From the NCBI RefSeq assembly GCF_003255815.1, contig NC_037681.1:65595438-65659437 (forward strand): DNA of 64,000 bases, given 5' to 3'. This DNA is from Theropithecus gelada. Its lineage: Eukaryota; Chordata; Mammalia; Primates; Cercopithecidae. Shown here one piece after another: positions 1-11,428 of the stretch; position 1 is the stretch's first letter; each line of letters opens with the position of its first letter. The position numbers and the translations under genes are program-made. The notes under the pieces were generated by a model that saw only the letters and a program-made list of their open reading frames with translations, had not been told where the DNA came from and searched no databases.

Positions 1-615
1 TCAATTTCCAGTCCTCATCTTACTTGTCCCAGCAGCTTTTGACACAGCTGACCACTCCATCCTTCTTTACTTGGCTTCTAGGATTCCACTTGGTTTCCCT
101 TTACTATGTTGGTCACGCCCTGCAGACCCTGTGCTGGTTTCTCTATGTCTCCTCAAGCTCTGAGCTGTGACACAGCACTGGAAAGTTCTTGGACCTCTTC
201 TCTATCCACACTCATCCCCTCTCATAGCTTTAATTATCATCTGTATAATGATGACTCCCAGAACTCTAGAATCACATATCAACTGCAAACACAGTGTCTC
301 CATTTGGATATAAACAGGACTCAAACCTAGTGTGTCCAAAGAAGAGCTTCTGATTCCATCATCCTTGCCAACCTGTGCATCCTCCATCCTTCCCTATCTC
401 AGTCAATGGCAACTCCATCCTTCCAGCATCTAGGCCAAAAGCCTTGGAGTCATCCTTGATCTCTTGATCTCTCTCTGGCTCTTTCTTCACTTACGAATTA
501 CCAGCAAAGTCTGTCAGTTCTGCCTTTAAAATCGATCCAGAATCCAACCACTTTATACCATCTCCATTACTACCACCAACATCCGAGTCACCACTATCTC
601 TCATCTTTGTTTCCT
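1..615 (+). repeat. L2 (LINE2) remnant, 3' part
   Basis: The text follows the distal coding and 3' portion of the ancient L2 retrotransposon in sense orientation. Landmarks in the expected order are a stretch about the target falling out of a 'ttgacacagctgaccactcc' motif near 40, 'gtgtccaaagaagagcttct' near 330, 'ctatctcagtcaatggcaac' near 395 and 'ttggagtcatccttgatctc' near 445. Many substitutions and small gaps show great age. The short open frames here (106-330 plus, 202-387 minus) are shadows. The 3' limit is approximate; 616-726 looks like a further old repeat that I cannot name. Confidence 0.8.
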
Positions 616-726
616 GTAGTAGCCTTGACTGGGGACCTCAACTGGGGCTGTGATCAGAACACCAACATGTAGCCTCTTCACAGTGGCCTGAGCTTCCTCA
701 CAACATTGTGGCTGGTCTAAGGGCAA

Positions 727-859
727 GTTTTTTTGTTTTCTGTTTTTCTCGCCAAAGCTGGAGAGAAATGGCATGATCATAGCTCACTGCAACCTTAAAC
801 TCCTGGGCTCAAGTGACCCTCCTGGTTTAGCTTCCTGAGTAGCTGGGACTACAGGTGCC
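727..859 (-). repeat. Alu fragment (left-monomer/FLAM-like)
   Basis: A T-rich start is followed by the reverse complement of Alu, including 'agctcactgcaacc' and 'gagtagctgggactacagg', ending abruptly at 'aggtgcc'. It is diverged (AluJ/FLAM age) and covers only about half an element. Minus-strand insertion. Confidence 0.85.
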
Positions 860-1205
860 TTTTCTGACCTAGAACTACTAAGTGACAGATACTACATTAA
901 GCACTGAAGACATAAAGATGAGTAAGAAATAGTTCTTGGGTTCAAGGAGTTTATAGACTTGAAGGGGAGAGGGTCAAGGGAACTCCATGTGTTAGAACTT
1001 AACATTCTAAATGCTGTTACAGAATTAAGCAGAGGGTACCTTGGGAAATGAGGTGAAGGGGGATAAATTGGCTGGGAATTTGAATTGGAATTACACTATG
1101 GAGGAGAAGGAAGGAGCTTCTGCATGATGAAAGCTGCACTTATGCTAGGCAAAGAGGTTAAAGAGGCAGCTATGAGGTTAACAATGGACAGGCCATGGGA
1201 TGAAT
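860..1205. other. Non-coding, no clear feature
   Basis: No convincing open frame or young repeat is seen. The phrase near 935-960 about a 'ttcaaggagtttatagactt' resembles an old interspersed repeat, but I cannot assign a family. Confidence 0.4.
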
Positions 1206-1372
1206 CAGAACAAATTCAAATCCTCCCTCTTACACTTTCTAGTTAAACATGGAGAAATTATGTAATCTCTCTGATCCTGTTTTCTCATTTATAGAATGAG
1301 AATTACTCTTCAGACTTGAGAAAATTATCACAGTGTCTAACACTTCATAGGCATCCAATAGATGATGATTTT
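1206..1372 (+). repeat. MIR SINE
   Basis: Shows the MIR core and tail in order: 'aaatcctccctcttacactt', a loss-of-sodium-style 'tgtaatctctctgatcctg', 'ttctcatttatagaatgaga' and the 'cacttcataggcatccaata' tail. MIR is a tRNA-derived SINE mobilised by L2 and long inactive. Diverged copy. Confidence 0.75.
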
Positions 1373-1886
1373 ACAAAAATTAGTTGATTCACATTGTCTG
1401 ACGTAGGTTTTATTTGCAGTTTTTTTTTCTTTCATGAGCCCTATTCCAATAGGTCCAAACAATCTCCAGAGTTTTCGTTTAAGAAATGAAAGTAGAAATT
1501 TTGGGGGCAGAGAAGCAGAAAGATTACTTTTCTCCAGCTTCATTACTTTTCTTCATCTTCATCAACAAAGCTGCAAAGACTGATTTGCAATATCTTCTTG
1601 CCTTTATTTCCAATGCAAAAACTCCTTGCAGCAGGCCTTGTATTTGATTCTGGGACTAATCTGGGAATGTTGTCCCAGGATATGGACTGGCAGATGTGGC
1701 AATATCCGGGTCATGTTACCTTCTGTGTTAGCTGGGGCAGACAGAGAGAAAGGAAAAAAAGTGGAAATAAAAGGTTTCTTTTTAATTCGATGTTGAAAGT
1801 CTATGCTGTTGAGAATAAAGCACATAACATCTGGTCCCTGCCTTAAGATTCTTATATTAAAGCTGGAAACTGAAACCTAATAATCT
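1373..1886. other. Single-copy non-coding DNA
   Basis: No repeat family, splice-site pair or coding signature recognised. Short open frames on both strands (1598-1846 plus, 1604-1825 minus) overlap each other and have no recognisable domain. Confidence 0.4.
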
Positions 1887-2102
1887 TGTGTCCAGAGTTG
1901 GTTCCTTCCGGTGGGTTCGTGGTCTCACTGACTTCAAGAATGCAGCCATGGACCTTCGCAGTGAGCGTTACAGTTCTTAAAGATGGCATGGACCCAAAGA
2001 GTGAGCAGCAGCAAGATTTATTGTGAAGAACGAAAGAACACAGCTTCCACAAAGTGGGACGGGACCCAAGCAGGTTACCCCTGCTGGCTGGGGTGGCCCA
2101 GC

Positions 2103-2109
2103 TTTTATT
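2103..2109 (-). promoter_or_regulatory. LTR TATA-like box
   Basis: AATAAAA on the minus strand, placed between the CCAAT array and the R region of the LTR. A start site would be expected about 25-30 bases further along the minus strand, near 2075. Activity is inferred from the family, not shown. Confidence 0.5.
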
Positions 2110-2136
2110 CCCTTATTTGTCCTTACCCATGTCCTG

Positions 2137-2351
2137 CTGATTGGTCCATTTTACAGAGTGCTGATTGGTCTATTTTACAGAGTGCTGATTGGTCCATTTC
2201 ACAGAGTGCTGATTGGTCCGTTTTATAATCCTCTAGCTAGCTATTGAGCGCTATTTGATGGATTTTTACAGAGCCCTGATTGGTGCACTTTACAAACCTC
2301 TAGCTAGCTACAAAGTGCTGATTGGTGTGTTTCTACAGAGCGCTGATTGGT
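2137..2351 (-). promoter_or_regulatory. Seven-copy CCAAT-box array in the LTR U3
   Basis: Seven ATTGGT cores (CCAAT on the minus strand). The first four are exactly 24 bases apart as parts of a tandem unit ending in 'cattttacagagtgct'; the last three are in more diverged units. NF-Y binding to such arrays is established for LTR12. Confidence 0.7.
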
Positions 2352-2437
2352 GCGTTTTACAATCCCTTTGTAAGACAGAAAAGTTCTCCAAGTCCCCACT
2401 CGACAGGAAGTTCAGCTGGCTTCACTTCTCAATCTGA

Positions 2438-3429
2438 GTTAGAATCATAGGATATAATCAAGTGCTTCAAATGGCAGAATGGAAGATAGAGACACAGAGG
2501 CAGGGTAAAGATGGGAGACCCCTATCCCCGCTGCAGTGGCAGAGGAGCCCCTAGCCTGTTTTACCAAGTCTGGCACTGCCAGGGCAGATGGTGCCTCTAT
2601 ACAATCACCTACATTTTTTCTCAGCTGTTCATTCCAAGACTGCAACTTTCTAGAAAAGAAGTCTCAGCTGGACCCTAAAGCCATTAGGCCAGATCCACCA
2701 GAAGGCCTGCCCCACATGCTTTGAGGATTAGCATTGGTCTTATTTAACAATCTAATTAATGTTTTGATAGTTTAACAATTTTGTATGCTTTTTGGAGGGC
2801 TTTCGAGAGAAGCGACCTTGGCAGACAAAGCCACATTTTCTTTCGTTCTTAGAGGGATGCCTTTTCTGAGCTTATTAATGAGAAACACCCTTCCTGTCTG
2901 TGCTTGGCCAAGTGAGTAAGAAGAGGCTTTCCCGCAGTTGGGAGGGGGTGAAGGATCCCCAGCAGCTGAGCCAGTGAGGGGTGGGGAGGTGGGAGCTGAG
3001 CACAGGAAAGCAGCAGCCGTATCCTTAGCTCTGTCACACCAGTGCCATGCAGGTTTCCAGCTGTAGCTCTACCAGGCAGTGTGGTGCTGCAAAAGGTGCT
3101 TCAGGCGCTGCACGTAGACACCAATTTCCTGAGTTGCCTTGGACTAGGCTCTTCCTTTCCCTGACACTCAATTTCTTCCTATTTCAAATGGTCATGGCAG
3201 TCCTTATCTTACCTGCCTTCATGACTGAAGAGCCAACCCATTCATCAGCAGTATACAAGGGATTCCTAAATCACTGGGGGAAAGGGAAGGAAGTTAAAAT
3301 TAGACCTAATTTGAAGATTCCATGTAACCAAAGGACAAGAAATGCAAGGAGCTGCAAAAGCCCCTTTGCATGATGAGGTGTGCTTTCCAGGAAAAGACAC
3401 AACTACCTTTCTCCTTCCAAATCCAGACT
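2438..3429. other. Single-copy non-coding DNA
   Basis: No repeat family or gene recognised. The frame at 3047-3373 (108 aa) has no recognisable domain and is not conserved-looking. Average composition. Confidence 0.4.
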
Positions 3430-3640
3430 CAGTGGAGTGGCAGTCAGAAGTGCAGGCTCCTAGGTTGGGTAAATGGAGTTTCAAGTTTTGCTCCATCACT
3501 GCCTGGCTGTGTGCCCCTGGGTGCCAGTTAGTTGGCCTCCCTGAGCCTCTTGATCTATAAATGGGTACAATAATAGCAATACCTTCATTCTTTGTAAAGT
3601 TACCAAGACAATTAAATGAGATAAAAAGCAGGCAGTCTCC
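3430..3640 (+). repeat. MIR SINE
   Basis: Typical MIR order: 'cactgcctggctgtgtgcc', 'ggcctccctgagcctcttga', 'ctataaatgggtacaataat' and 'aattaaatgagataaaa'. Good core match, moderate divergence. Plus strand. Confidence 0.85.
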
Positions 3641-3649
3641 CTTGGCATA

Positions 3650-4186
3650 GTTCAAATAAGCGTGCATTTCAGTTATCGTGGTTTAGTTCAATAACCCTGG
3701 TCCTCAACAACATACTTCGAATTTCAGTAACCATGTGCATTACCTGTGAGTAAACACATAACAGTACAAACTTCTCTGCTAGCTCTCCAATCCACAAATC
3801 TCTGTGTAGATGACACAGGCACATCATGATCAGTGACCAATTATATCACTTACTGTGCATCTGCTATTCATTTAATGCACAGACAGCAAAGCATGTAGCT
3901 GTGTTGCCTCTTGTGTCCCAATAATGAACTCACATGATATTTTACAGAAAAGGATACTCCAGAGAGATAACTGGACAAGAAAGATGAAAGTGTAGCAAAG
4001 AAAAAAAAGTTATAATAATGGAAGTAAAAATTTAATCCAACATTGAAGGAGTTTATAGAATAAATGACCATGGAAATATTGACTTTGCCATTATTTGAAA
4101 GACTCTGTGTGCAACTGAAGAAACTCAGTGAAGGTGAATTTAGTGACATAAATGAGAGTGGTTGTGATGAAAAGGATGATGATATC
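3650..4186 (+). mobile_element. Tigger-type DNA transposon remnant, left segment
   Basis: Left part of a decayed TcMar-Tigger element whose right part resumes at 4620 after an inserted LTR. The translation just before the break is rich in Glu, Asp and Ser, as in the acidic region before the Tigger transposase C-terminus. Many stops; no intact frame. The left boundary is not defined by a visible inverted repeat. Confidence 0.6.
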
Positions 4187-4619
4187 TGTCTTAGTCCATT
4201 TTGTGTTGCTATAATGGAATACCTGAAGCTGGATAATTTATAAAAAGGTTTGTTTGGCTCATGGTTCTGCAGGCTCATGGTTCTGCATTGCACCAGCATC
4301 TGCTTCTGGTAAGGGCCTCTGGCTGCTTCCACTCATGGTGGAAGGTGAAGGGAGCCAGATGTGTATGAAGATCAGTTGGCAGGAGAGAGGAAGCAAGAAA
4401 CAGAGAGAGAGAGAGGGGAAGTGCCAGGCTCTTTTTGACAACCAGCTCTCCTGGGAACGAATGGAGGAAGAACTCACACATTACCTTGAGGACAGCACCA
4501 AGCCATTCATGAGGGACCCACCCCATGACCCAGACACTTCCCATTAGGCCCCACCTCCCACGCTGGGGATCAGATTTCAACATGAGATGTGGTGGGGTCA
4601 AACAAACCAAACTATATCA
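4187..4619 (-). mobile_element. MaLR LTR (MST-type), solo
   Basis: Reverse complement of a MaLR LTR with TG...CA ends: 'tgtcttagtccattttgtg' at the left and 'ccaaactatatca' at the right. The flanks give a 5-bp target duplication, atatc (4182-4186) and atgtc (4620-4624), with one mismatch, as expected for these ERVL-related LTRs. It splits the Tigger transposon and is therefore the younger of the two. The minus-strand frames over it (3868-4332, 4275-4610) are chance. Confidence 0.85.
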
Positions 4620-5080
4620 ATGTCCCAGAGGAAGTGACACCAGCAAAAATCTTCCCATGAAAGGAAATCTCAGAGATTCTTTACAACATTGAAAGCATAA
4701 ATAAGAAAACGTTGGAAATTTATCCAAACTTAGAGAATACATGACAGTTTGCAAGGCATATAAAAGGGGCTTACTCTGTATCATAAGCTCTACAATGAGA
4801 AGCCAGCAAGCACTGTCTACATTTACTAGGTTTTTTAAAAACAAAGAAAAAAAATTTTAATTTTTATGTTTTTAATGTTTTAAATTATAGTGTATTGAGT
4901 AAATATTGGTTTAACTATAGTTTTTATTTCACTACACTTTTATAACTGAGGGTAAGAGAGTTTTTAATGTTTGACAAAAATTTTAAAGGTCACAGACCAG
5001 TTATAAATCCCCCCCCATGATTGTTAAGATTGCCTTGCAGGGTTTCAGCTTATACTTCATTTTTACAGTCCCCCACTTTC
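4620..5080 (+). mobile_element. Tigger-type DNA transposon remnant, right segment
   Basis: The conceptual translation from about 4650 to 4840 matches the C-terminal layout of Tigger transposases: a KEISEI-like helix, an acidic-to-basic 'PNLE' segment, then an 'ARHIKRG' helix and 'STMRS', leading to the end of the gene. At least one in-frame stop breaks it. A T-rich 3' untranslated part runs to about 5080. The element is a molecular fossil. Confidence 0.65.
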
Positions 5081-5109
5081 ATGCATATCGAGGGCTGTCT
5101 GCAGCTAAA

Positions 5110-5290
5110 GTTAGATACTGCTAAATGGTTGCTGCCTTCATGATTATATTGGCTCAGGAAGTCCAGAGACAGAGCAAGAGAGAGGAAGTGACCGAGACCT
5201 GGGAGGTGCCAGGCTCTTCTTAACAACCAGTTCTCATGGGAACTAATTGAGCAAGAAGCACCAAGCCATTCATGAGGGATCTGTTGACTC
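5110..5290 (-). repeat. Second MaLR LTR fragment
   Basis: Contains 'gaggtgccaggctcttctta', 'caaccagttctcatgggaac' and 'caccaagccattcatgaggg', which correspond to the same interior portion as the LTR at 4187-4619 (there at about 4417-4515). It lacks the LTR ends and is more degraded, so it is an independent partial copy or an old rearranged piece. Confidence 0.7.
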
Positions 5291-5870
5291 TTCCATTGCT
5301 CTTTTTCCTCACCCATCAGATGAGAACCTGGCTGAAGAAAGTCTGAGACAATAAGGGAAGGGAAGGTCCTGAGCTGGCTGGCCTTACCCAAAGAACATTC
5401 GACCTGGAGCAAATAAATCTGCAAACAACAGGCAACATGGCTGGTGGAAATTTGCAAATGCTTTCTTAGCATCTTCAAATGCTTGGCATTTGGTGGAATC
5501 TTTCAAATCCCACATTGAACTTGACTGACAGTAGAAGAGACAGAAAGTTTCTGGGCAGGTTCAAGATCCTGAAGCGAGCCCCACCCTCATCTTACTCTCA
5601 AAAGAAGATTTCTGCAGAGGGTGGTCAAAGGCTTACAGCACAGACTGGTTCTGAATTTCCAACTGTCTTTCATTTCTCAGGTGAACAAATCAATCTAAAG
5701 CATTTATTTTATGCACAACCTGGGCAAAATGGAGGTGTGTGAGTTAGGGGGAAGCTTCCTAGCTGAATGGTTTATTGTGTTCTGTGTTTCTTGTGTATTA
5801 TGTTTATTATGTAGCATTGCAGTATAATTTGAAGTCAGATGATGTGACAGTGGGGCTGCAAATAGCTTAG
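5291..5870. other. Single-copy non-coding DNA
   Basis: Nothing recognised. The 87-aa frame at 5479-5742 has no domain signature. Confidence 0.4.
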
Positions 5871-5874
5871 GAGG

Positions 5875-6085
5875 CAAGCTCTGCGTCAAACTGCTACCTT
5901 GAATCTGCGGGACCCTGGTTACTATCCAGAGTTACCGTCCTGCTCATGCCTCAGTTGCCTCATTTGTAAAATAAAGATAATAATATCTACTTACACAGTG
6001 GTGAGGGCCCACAAGTCATAAACTATATAAAGCCCTTTGCAAGTCTCTGGCATATACTGACTGCTCTATAAATGTTTGTTATTAG
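5875..6085 (+). repeat. MIR SINE
   Basis: MIR core with 'tgcctcagttgcctcatttg', 'aaaataaagataataatat', 'aaagccctttgcaagtctct' and the tail 'ctctataaatgtttgttatt'. Plus strand, near full length. Confidence 0.85.
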
Positions 6086-6626
6086 AAAACAATTAGTGGG
6101 TGGGGGGAGGGGAAGTATTCACATTCATGCAGAAAGTTCCAGAGAATCAGATTTTCACCGCTATCTAAATATATGAATTCAATCCTAAATTGTGCAGTAC
6201 AGAAATTTGTGTTGGCTGCTAGTATAAAGAATTGAACATCAAAGACATTATTGGTCAGCAGACCTCTATGCCCAGCGGACGCTTTAGAGGACCATCTATC
6301 TGTGGGCTCCCACTTCCTCCTCACCAGAATTAATTGTTCTCATCTTCATGAGACACCAAGGAGTTAATTATTTGTAATAACAAGGAGCTTCCTTTCATCT
6401 CTCTTCACCAACAGGGGGTACATTGGTGGCTATTTTATTTATAGGAATGGGGGTATTCAGATCCTCTCCCAACCCTGCTCACTCTTCCTTCTTTTTATTA
6501 GGAGGGCACTTTTGTGAGAGGGCTGGCTGGGGTTAAGGGATGATCTGTGGGAGGAGTTGGAGAGCATGGCCTTGTCTGTGAAGTTCTGACTGCCCCAGCC
6601 CACAGTGAGCTCTTCCTTCCCTGGTT
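6086..6626. other. Single-copy non-coding DNA
   Basis: No repeat or gene recognised; includes a G-rich short run near 6098-6113. Confidence 0.35.
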
Positions 6627-6700
6627 TCTTTTTTTTTTTTTTTTTTTTTTTTTTTTGAGACGGAGTCTTGCTCTGTCGCCCAGGCTGGAGTGCAGTGCCC
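6627..6700 (-). repeat. Severely 5'-truncated Alu with long poly(T)
   Basis: A run of about 30 T is followed by only about 45 bases of the Alu 3' end ('gagacggagtcttgctctgt' to 'gtgcagtg'), then single-copy sequence. The intact S/Y-type 3' end and long tail suggest a fairly young, heavily truncated insertion on the minus strand. Confidence 0.85.
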
Positions 6701-7132
6701 AGATCTACCACTAGCTCTTGTTGGCACTCAGCATGTAACACGACTTTACCTGCCAACCCTTGTCCCCATAGGCAGACGTTCCCTTCCGTGAGGGTACAGC
6801 ACCATCCTTTCCTGTCTTACTGCTCACACAGTGGGCTCCCCATAGCTGTAAGCAGAAAGAACCTACTGAATGATTGAGAGGAGGGACCTCTTAGGGAGGT
6901 GGGATTAAAGGTCTTGGGCTGGGAATATCCCAGAGGTGAGGGTGCAGCTTGCATACCTAGAGCCTGCACCTAACTCACCTTTATCCCTATAACTGGTAGT
7001 CTGGACAGAATTTACCACTTCCCATAGGGTCTGCCTGGGAATGTGTCTTGGGTGACTTCATGGTTCTATGAAAATGAAAGTTGGAAATGGCAGGGGTGCT
7101 TTTTTTGAGACAGTGGGAGGAAAGAGCCTAAC
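6701..7132. other. Single-copy non-coding DNA
   Basis: Nothing recognised on either strand. Confidence 0.35.
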
Positions 7133-8362
7133 CTCTTTTTTTTTTTAAGTTTTATTTTAAGTTCAGGAGTACATGTGCAGGATGTGCAGGTTTGTTACAC
7201 AGGTAAACATGTGTCATGAGGGTTTGTTATACAGATTATTTTGTCACCCAGGTATTAAGCTAGTACTCATTCACTATTTTTTCCTGATCCTCTCCCTCCT
7301 CCCACCTTCCACCCTCTGATAGGCCCCGGTGTGTGCTGTTTCCCTCTACATGTCCATGTGTTCTCATAATTTAATTCCCACTTATAAGTGAGAACATGTG
7401 GTATTTGGTGTTCTGTTCCTGCATTAGTTTGCTTAGGATAATGGCCTCCAGCTCCATCCAAGTCCCTGCAAAGGACATGATCTCATTCCTTTCTATGGCT
7501 GTATAGTATTCCATGGTGTATATGTACCACATTTTCTTTATCCAGTCTATCATTGATGGACATTTAGGTTGATTCCATGTCTCGCTATTGTGAAGAGTCC
7601 TCTAATGAACATACACATGCATGTGTCTTTATAATAAAATGATTTCTATTCCCTTGGGTATATACCCAATAATAGGATTGCTGGATCGAATGGTATTTCT
7701 GTCTTTAGGTTTTTGAGGAATCGCCACACTGTCTTCCACAATAGTGGAACTAATTTACACTCCCACCAACAATGTATAAGCATTCCTTTTTCTCCACAAC
7801 CTTGCCAGCATCCATTAGTTATTGACTTTTTAAATAGTAGCCATTCTAAGTGGTATGATATGGTATCTCATTGTGGTTTTGATTTCCATTTCTCTAATGA
7901 CCAGGGATGTTGAGCTTTTTTTCATATGATTGTTGGTTACATGTATGTCTTCTGTTGAGAAGTGTCTGTTTGTGTTTTTTGCCCATTTTTGAATGGGGTT
8001 GTTTGTTTTTCTTGTAAATTTGTTTAAGTTCCTTATAGATGCTGGATATTAGACCTTTGTCAGATGCATCGTTTGCAAAAATTTTCTCCCATTCAGTAGA
8101 TTCTCTGTTTACTCTGATGATAGTTTCTTCTGCTGTGCAGATGCTCTTTAGTTTAATTAGATCCCATTTGTCAGTTTTTGCTTTTGTTGCAATTGCTTTA
8201 TGTGTCTTCGTCATGAAATCTTTGCCCGTGTCTACGTCCTAAATGGTATTGCCTAGGTTGTTTTCCGGGGTTTTAATAATTTTATGTTTTACATTTAAGT
8301 CTTTAATCCATCTTGAGTTAATTGGCATAAGGAAGGGATCCAGTTTCAGTTTTCTGCATATG
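7133..8362 (-). mobile_element. 5'-truncated primate L1, 3' end
   Basis: Begins with the poly(T) of the tail (7133) and reads backwards through the L1 3' UTR and the C-terminal part of ORF2. Landmarks: 'gtacatgtgcaggatgtgca', 'tagtattccatggtgtatat' and 'cccttgggtatatacccaat'. Stops in frame; the longest surviving ORF2 pieces are minus-strand frames near 7371-7553 and 7894-8214. The element stops at about 8362 without ORF1, a normal 5' truncation. Similarity to the consensus suggests an L1PA/L1PB-age copy. Confidence 0.9.
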
Positions 8363-9795
8363 AGCCCAACCTCTTTAAGGACCAACCACACAGCAGATCA
8401 GGCCAGCTGCGTACTCTGTGGGACCTGGTGCAAAATGAAACTGTGAGGCTGCTTGACCAAAAATTGTTCAGAATTTTAAGATGGTGACTGTAGAGCATTA
8501 AGCCAAGTGCAGGCCCATCTGAGGGTGGGGCCCTGTACTGCCCGGGCTTCATGTCCTTGAAGCTGGCCCTGCAACAAATCCAGGATCTCCTCCTAACTTG
8601 GGCATGGCACATCAACTCACCACTCATACATCTGAACTCCTCAGTGCACCTGGGACTCAGGGACAGGGGAGGAAGGGAGGCATCAGGCTAACAGCAGCGT
8701 AGGAAGAAGGCTTGCTGGCAGGACCTGCGTGTGTGCCCTCAGGGGAAGCCCACCACCCCCGGATGGAAATGTTCAACACAGTCTGTGTTTATTCCACCCC
8801 ATCGTCACGGAGCGTGACTAAGACCTGCCTGCAACTCTACACTGGGTGTGCGCAGGAGGAATCAGCCTTGCCATGACAATATTTATTTCACTGTTGCCCT
8901 GGGGAGCTCTACATTCTGAGAATGGCAGGGCTTTATTTTTCTCGATCTTTACCCTCAGGAGCAGCTTCTTTTGTCCACTGAGAGTGTTCTGGTTTGAAAC
9001 AAGAATGGGGTGCACCCCAGTGGGAGAACACCCAGGGAGACCCAATACCTTCAAACTTTTGCTGTGTCCAAGAACGGGGAGGGGAAGAGGATACTTATGC
9101 TGGTTCCATTTGCCCAAGAGCATTGAGCTCGTGAGTGTTTTGTGTCTCCCCTGAGCTCTTTGAGAGGACAGCAGGGTCCACACCTTGTCTTTCATCTCTG
9201 CCCCTCAGCCTCTGGGCCATATGAAGGTGCTCAGTTTACAGAACAGAAGAGGAGGGGAGGAACGGAGGCCAGGAGGTCACTCTCTTATGCTAAGTACTTT
9301 GGGCCTTAGGAGTTGGGCTAGAGGGTGGTGAGTGACCAGGGCCCGGGAGAATCTGCTTTTCCTGAGACCCATTCATCCTTAGCTCCTCGAGGCAGACCCT
9401 GCTGGCCGGAATTCAGGTGTTGACTTTTGCCAAATACTTTAAGAGGAATAAGCACTTAACAGCTTTGTGAAGTTCCCACAGAGGCACCAAGGTTTTCCTA
9501 AGGATTCAGTCTGTCGTGAGTGCATAATACCTAAGAAAACTCTGCTTTTGAGGGTGATGGCCCAAAAAAGCCAGATAAGACAGGGAGATGAGCCTCCTGT
9601 TTGCAGGAGCCTAGAAAACATAATGTCCTTTCGCTGCATGTAGATACTTCTATTCCCTTCACATTCTATTCCCTTCTATTCCCTTTGTGGCAATACATTT
9701 CCTCTGATGTGATTTCTGTATGTCAAACACATCAACATACAGTATTGGAATTATTGTACAGGTTTTACTTTGATAACATAAACTGACATATCTAA
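8363..9795. other. Single-copy or unresolved non-coding DNA
   Basis: No gene recognised. About 8450-8560 resembles an old LTR or MER-type repeat that I cannot name. The frames at 8818-9195 minus and 8846-9154 plus overlap each other and show no domain. Confidence 0.4.
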
Positions 9796-9985
9796 CTTAC
9801 ATAAAGGAGGCATAACAAAGAAAGTAATTTGTTATAAATTGAAATACTATTTTATTCTATGTAATACATATGTTATATATTGTCATATATGTCATGTGTT
9901 AAATGTCAATGTTGTATATCTTATATATTAATAATATATTTCACATATAATATAATATAATAATATATATGATAGTAGTTCATTG
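9796..9985. repeat. AT-rich low-complexity tract
   Basis: Dense TATA/ATAT words with almost no G or C from about 9840 to 9975, for example 'taatataatataataatata'. Not a recognisable element. Confidence 0.7.
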
Positions 9986-10414
9986 ATTTAAGTTACTTAG
10001 AGATAACTTGGATTTCCTTTTTCCAGAGTTTCAAATACCTTCTGTCCTGATCAGTGCCTTGATGTCACAGGCACCCACTGAAGAAGAGAGGTTTAGTTTT
10101 TCAGCTGGTGGCTTTATCAGATCACTAGGCATTCTATCCCATTTTAAGGTGACACAATTACATAACAGCATATGTCAACAGATTATCATTTGCTCTTTAT
10201 CTTTGCAAATAGCTTACCAGTACTCATTTCATCTGTAAGGAAGATTAGCTGCAAAGTACTTCATGTCTTTACAGATAGGGCAGGTAATGGAACACATATG
10301 CACAGCAGCCAGTGTCTCAGGGGTGACCACAACAATCGCAGCCATCTCCATGGTTTTAGCCAATTTACAGAACTGAGTAGTAAACAGAACTTGGTACAGG
10401 ACCAACTTGATACC
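9986..10414. other. Single-copy non-coding DNA
   Basis: No gene or repeat family recognised. Confidence 0.35.
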
Positions 10415-10808
<394 letters not shown>

Positions 10809-11414
10809 AGATACTCTACTACTTTCTGTCATGACTTTACTTACAAGTTTTCAGGTTTGGAGGGGTTGGGGGATTTTCTTCAAACAAGGCACTTAGTATC
10901 CATAATTCCCAACCTATCCCCCACCTCCACCCACCCCACTACTTCTGAAATTTGTTTTCTCCACTGTTATCACTCATCTCAAATTAGAGATATCCTCTAC
11001 ATACAGAAAGAGGAGCAGACTCTCAGTGGCCTCTCCAGTATCACCCCCTCCATTGCTTCCTGGTGAATAGTGCCTACCTCCCCCATCATGAAGGTTCCAT
11101 GCAGCAGTCTGGGCCTGGGCATGTGACCCAGTCCTGGTCGTGGGACCTGAGAGGAAGTAGGCTTGGGGCTTCTGGGAAAAATTTCCCCCTTCAAAAGAGT
11201 AGCAAGGGGAAACGACAATTCCTACACTTGGATGTGGAGCATGGTGACTAAGAAAATGCACAGACCGAGGATGATGGAGCAGGGAAATGGCAAGAGCCTG
11301 GGTCTTTAATGTTGTACCAAGTCTCTGCAGTGCCCACTCCTGCTCCTGCCCTGCCTCTCCACTTCTTGCTGCGTGAACTCCTAAATGCCCATGTTGTTCA
11401 AGATGCTTTTGGCT
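10809..11414. other. Single-copy or unresolved non-coding DNA
   Basis: No gene recognised. Around 11100-11210 looks like an old repeat of uncertain family. The 148-aa minus frame 10974-11420 has no domain. Confidence 0.35.
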
Positions 11415-11428
11415 TTGCATTTTGTTTT

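Larger units (their letters stand above)
1887..2437 (-). mobile_element. LTR12-like endogenous retroviral LTR (HERV9 group), solo
   Basis: Read on the minus strand this follows the U3-R-U5 plan of the HERV9 LTR12 group. U3 carries repeated CCAAT boxes, seen on the plus strand as 'gattggt' at 2139, 2163, 2187, 2211, 2278, 2320 and 2345. A TATA-like AATAAAA lies at 2103-2109, a poly(A) signal AATAAA at 2017-2022, and the U5 end reads into 1887. No gag, pol or env sequence flanks it, so it is a solo or truncated LTR; the upstream U3 appears shortened. LTR12 elements are known NF-Y-bound promoters in primates. If active it would drive transcription leftward, towards 1880. Family name is by recognition; the exact subfamily is not decided. 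Confidence 0.85.

Noticed and set aside
1206..1372. tRNA-like signals in MIR elements
   Set aside because: MIRs are tRNA-derived, but no cloverleaf with intact arms is seen here or in the other MIR copies.
2137..2351. Regularly spaced short repeats that could suggest a CRISPR array
   Set aside because: The 24-bp units are contiguous, have no unique spacers and fit the U3 CCAAT array of an LTR12-like element in a primate genome.
3868..4332. 154-aa minus-strand frame
   Set aside because: Crosses the boundary between a Tigger relic and a MaLR LTR; not a gene.
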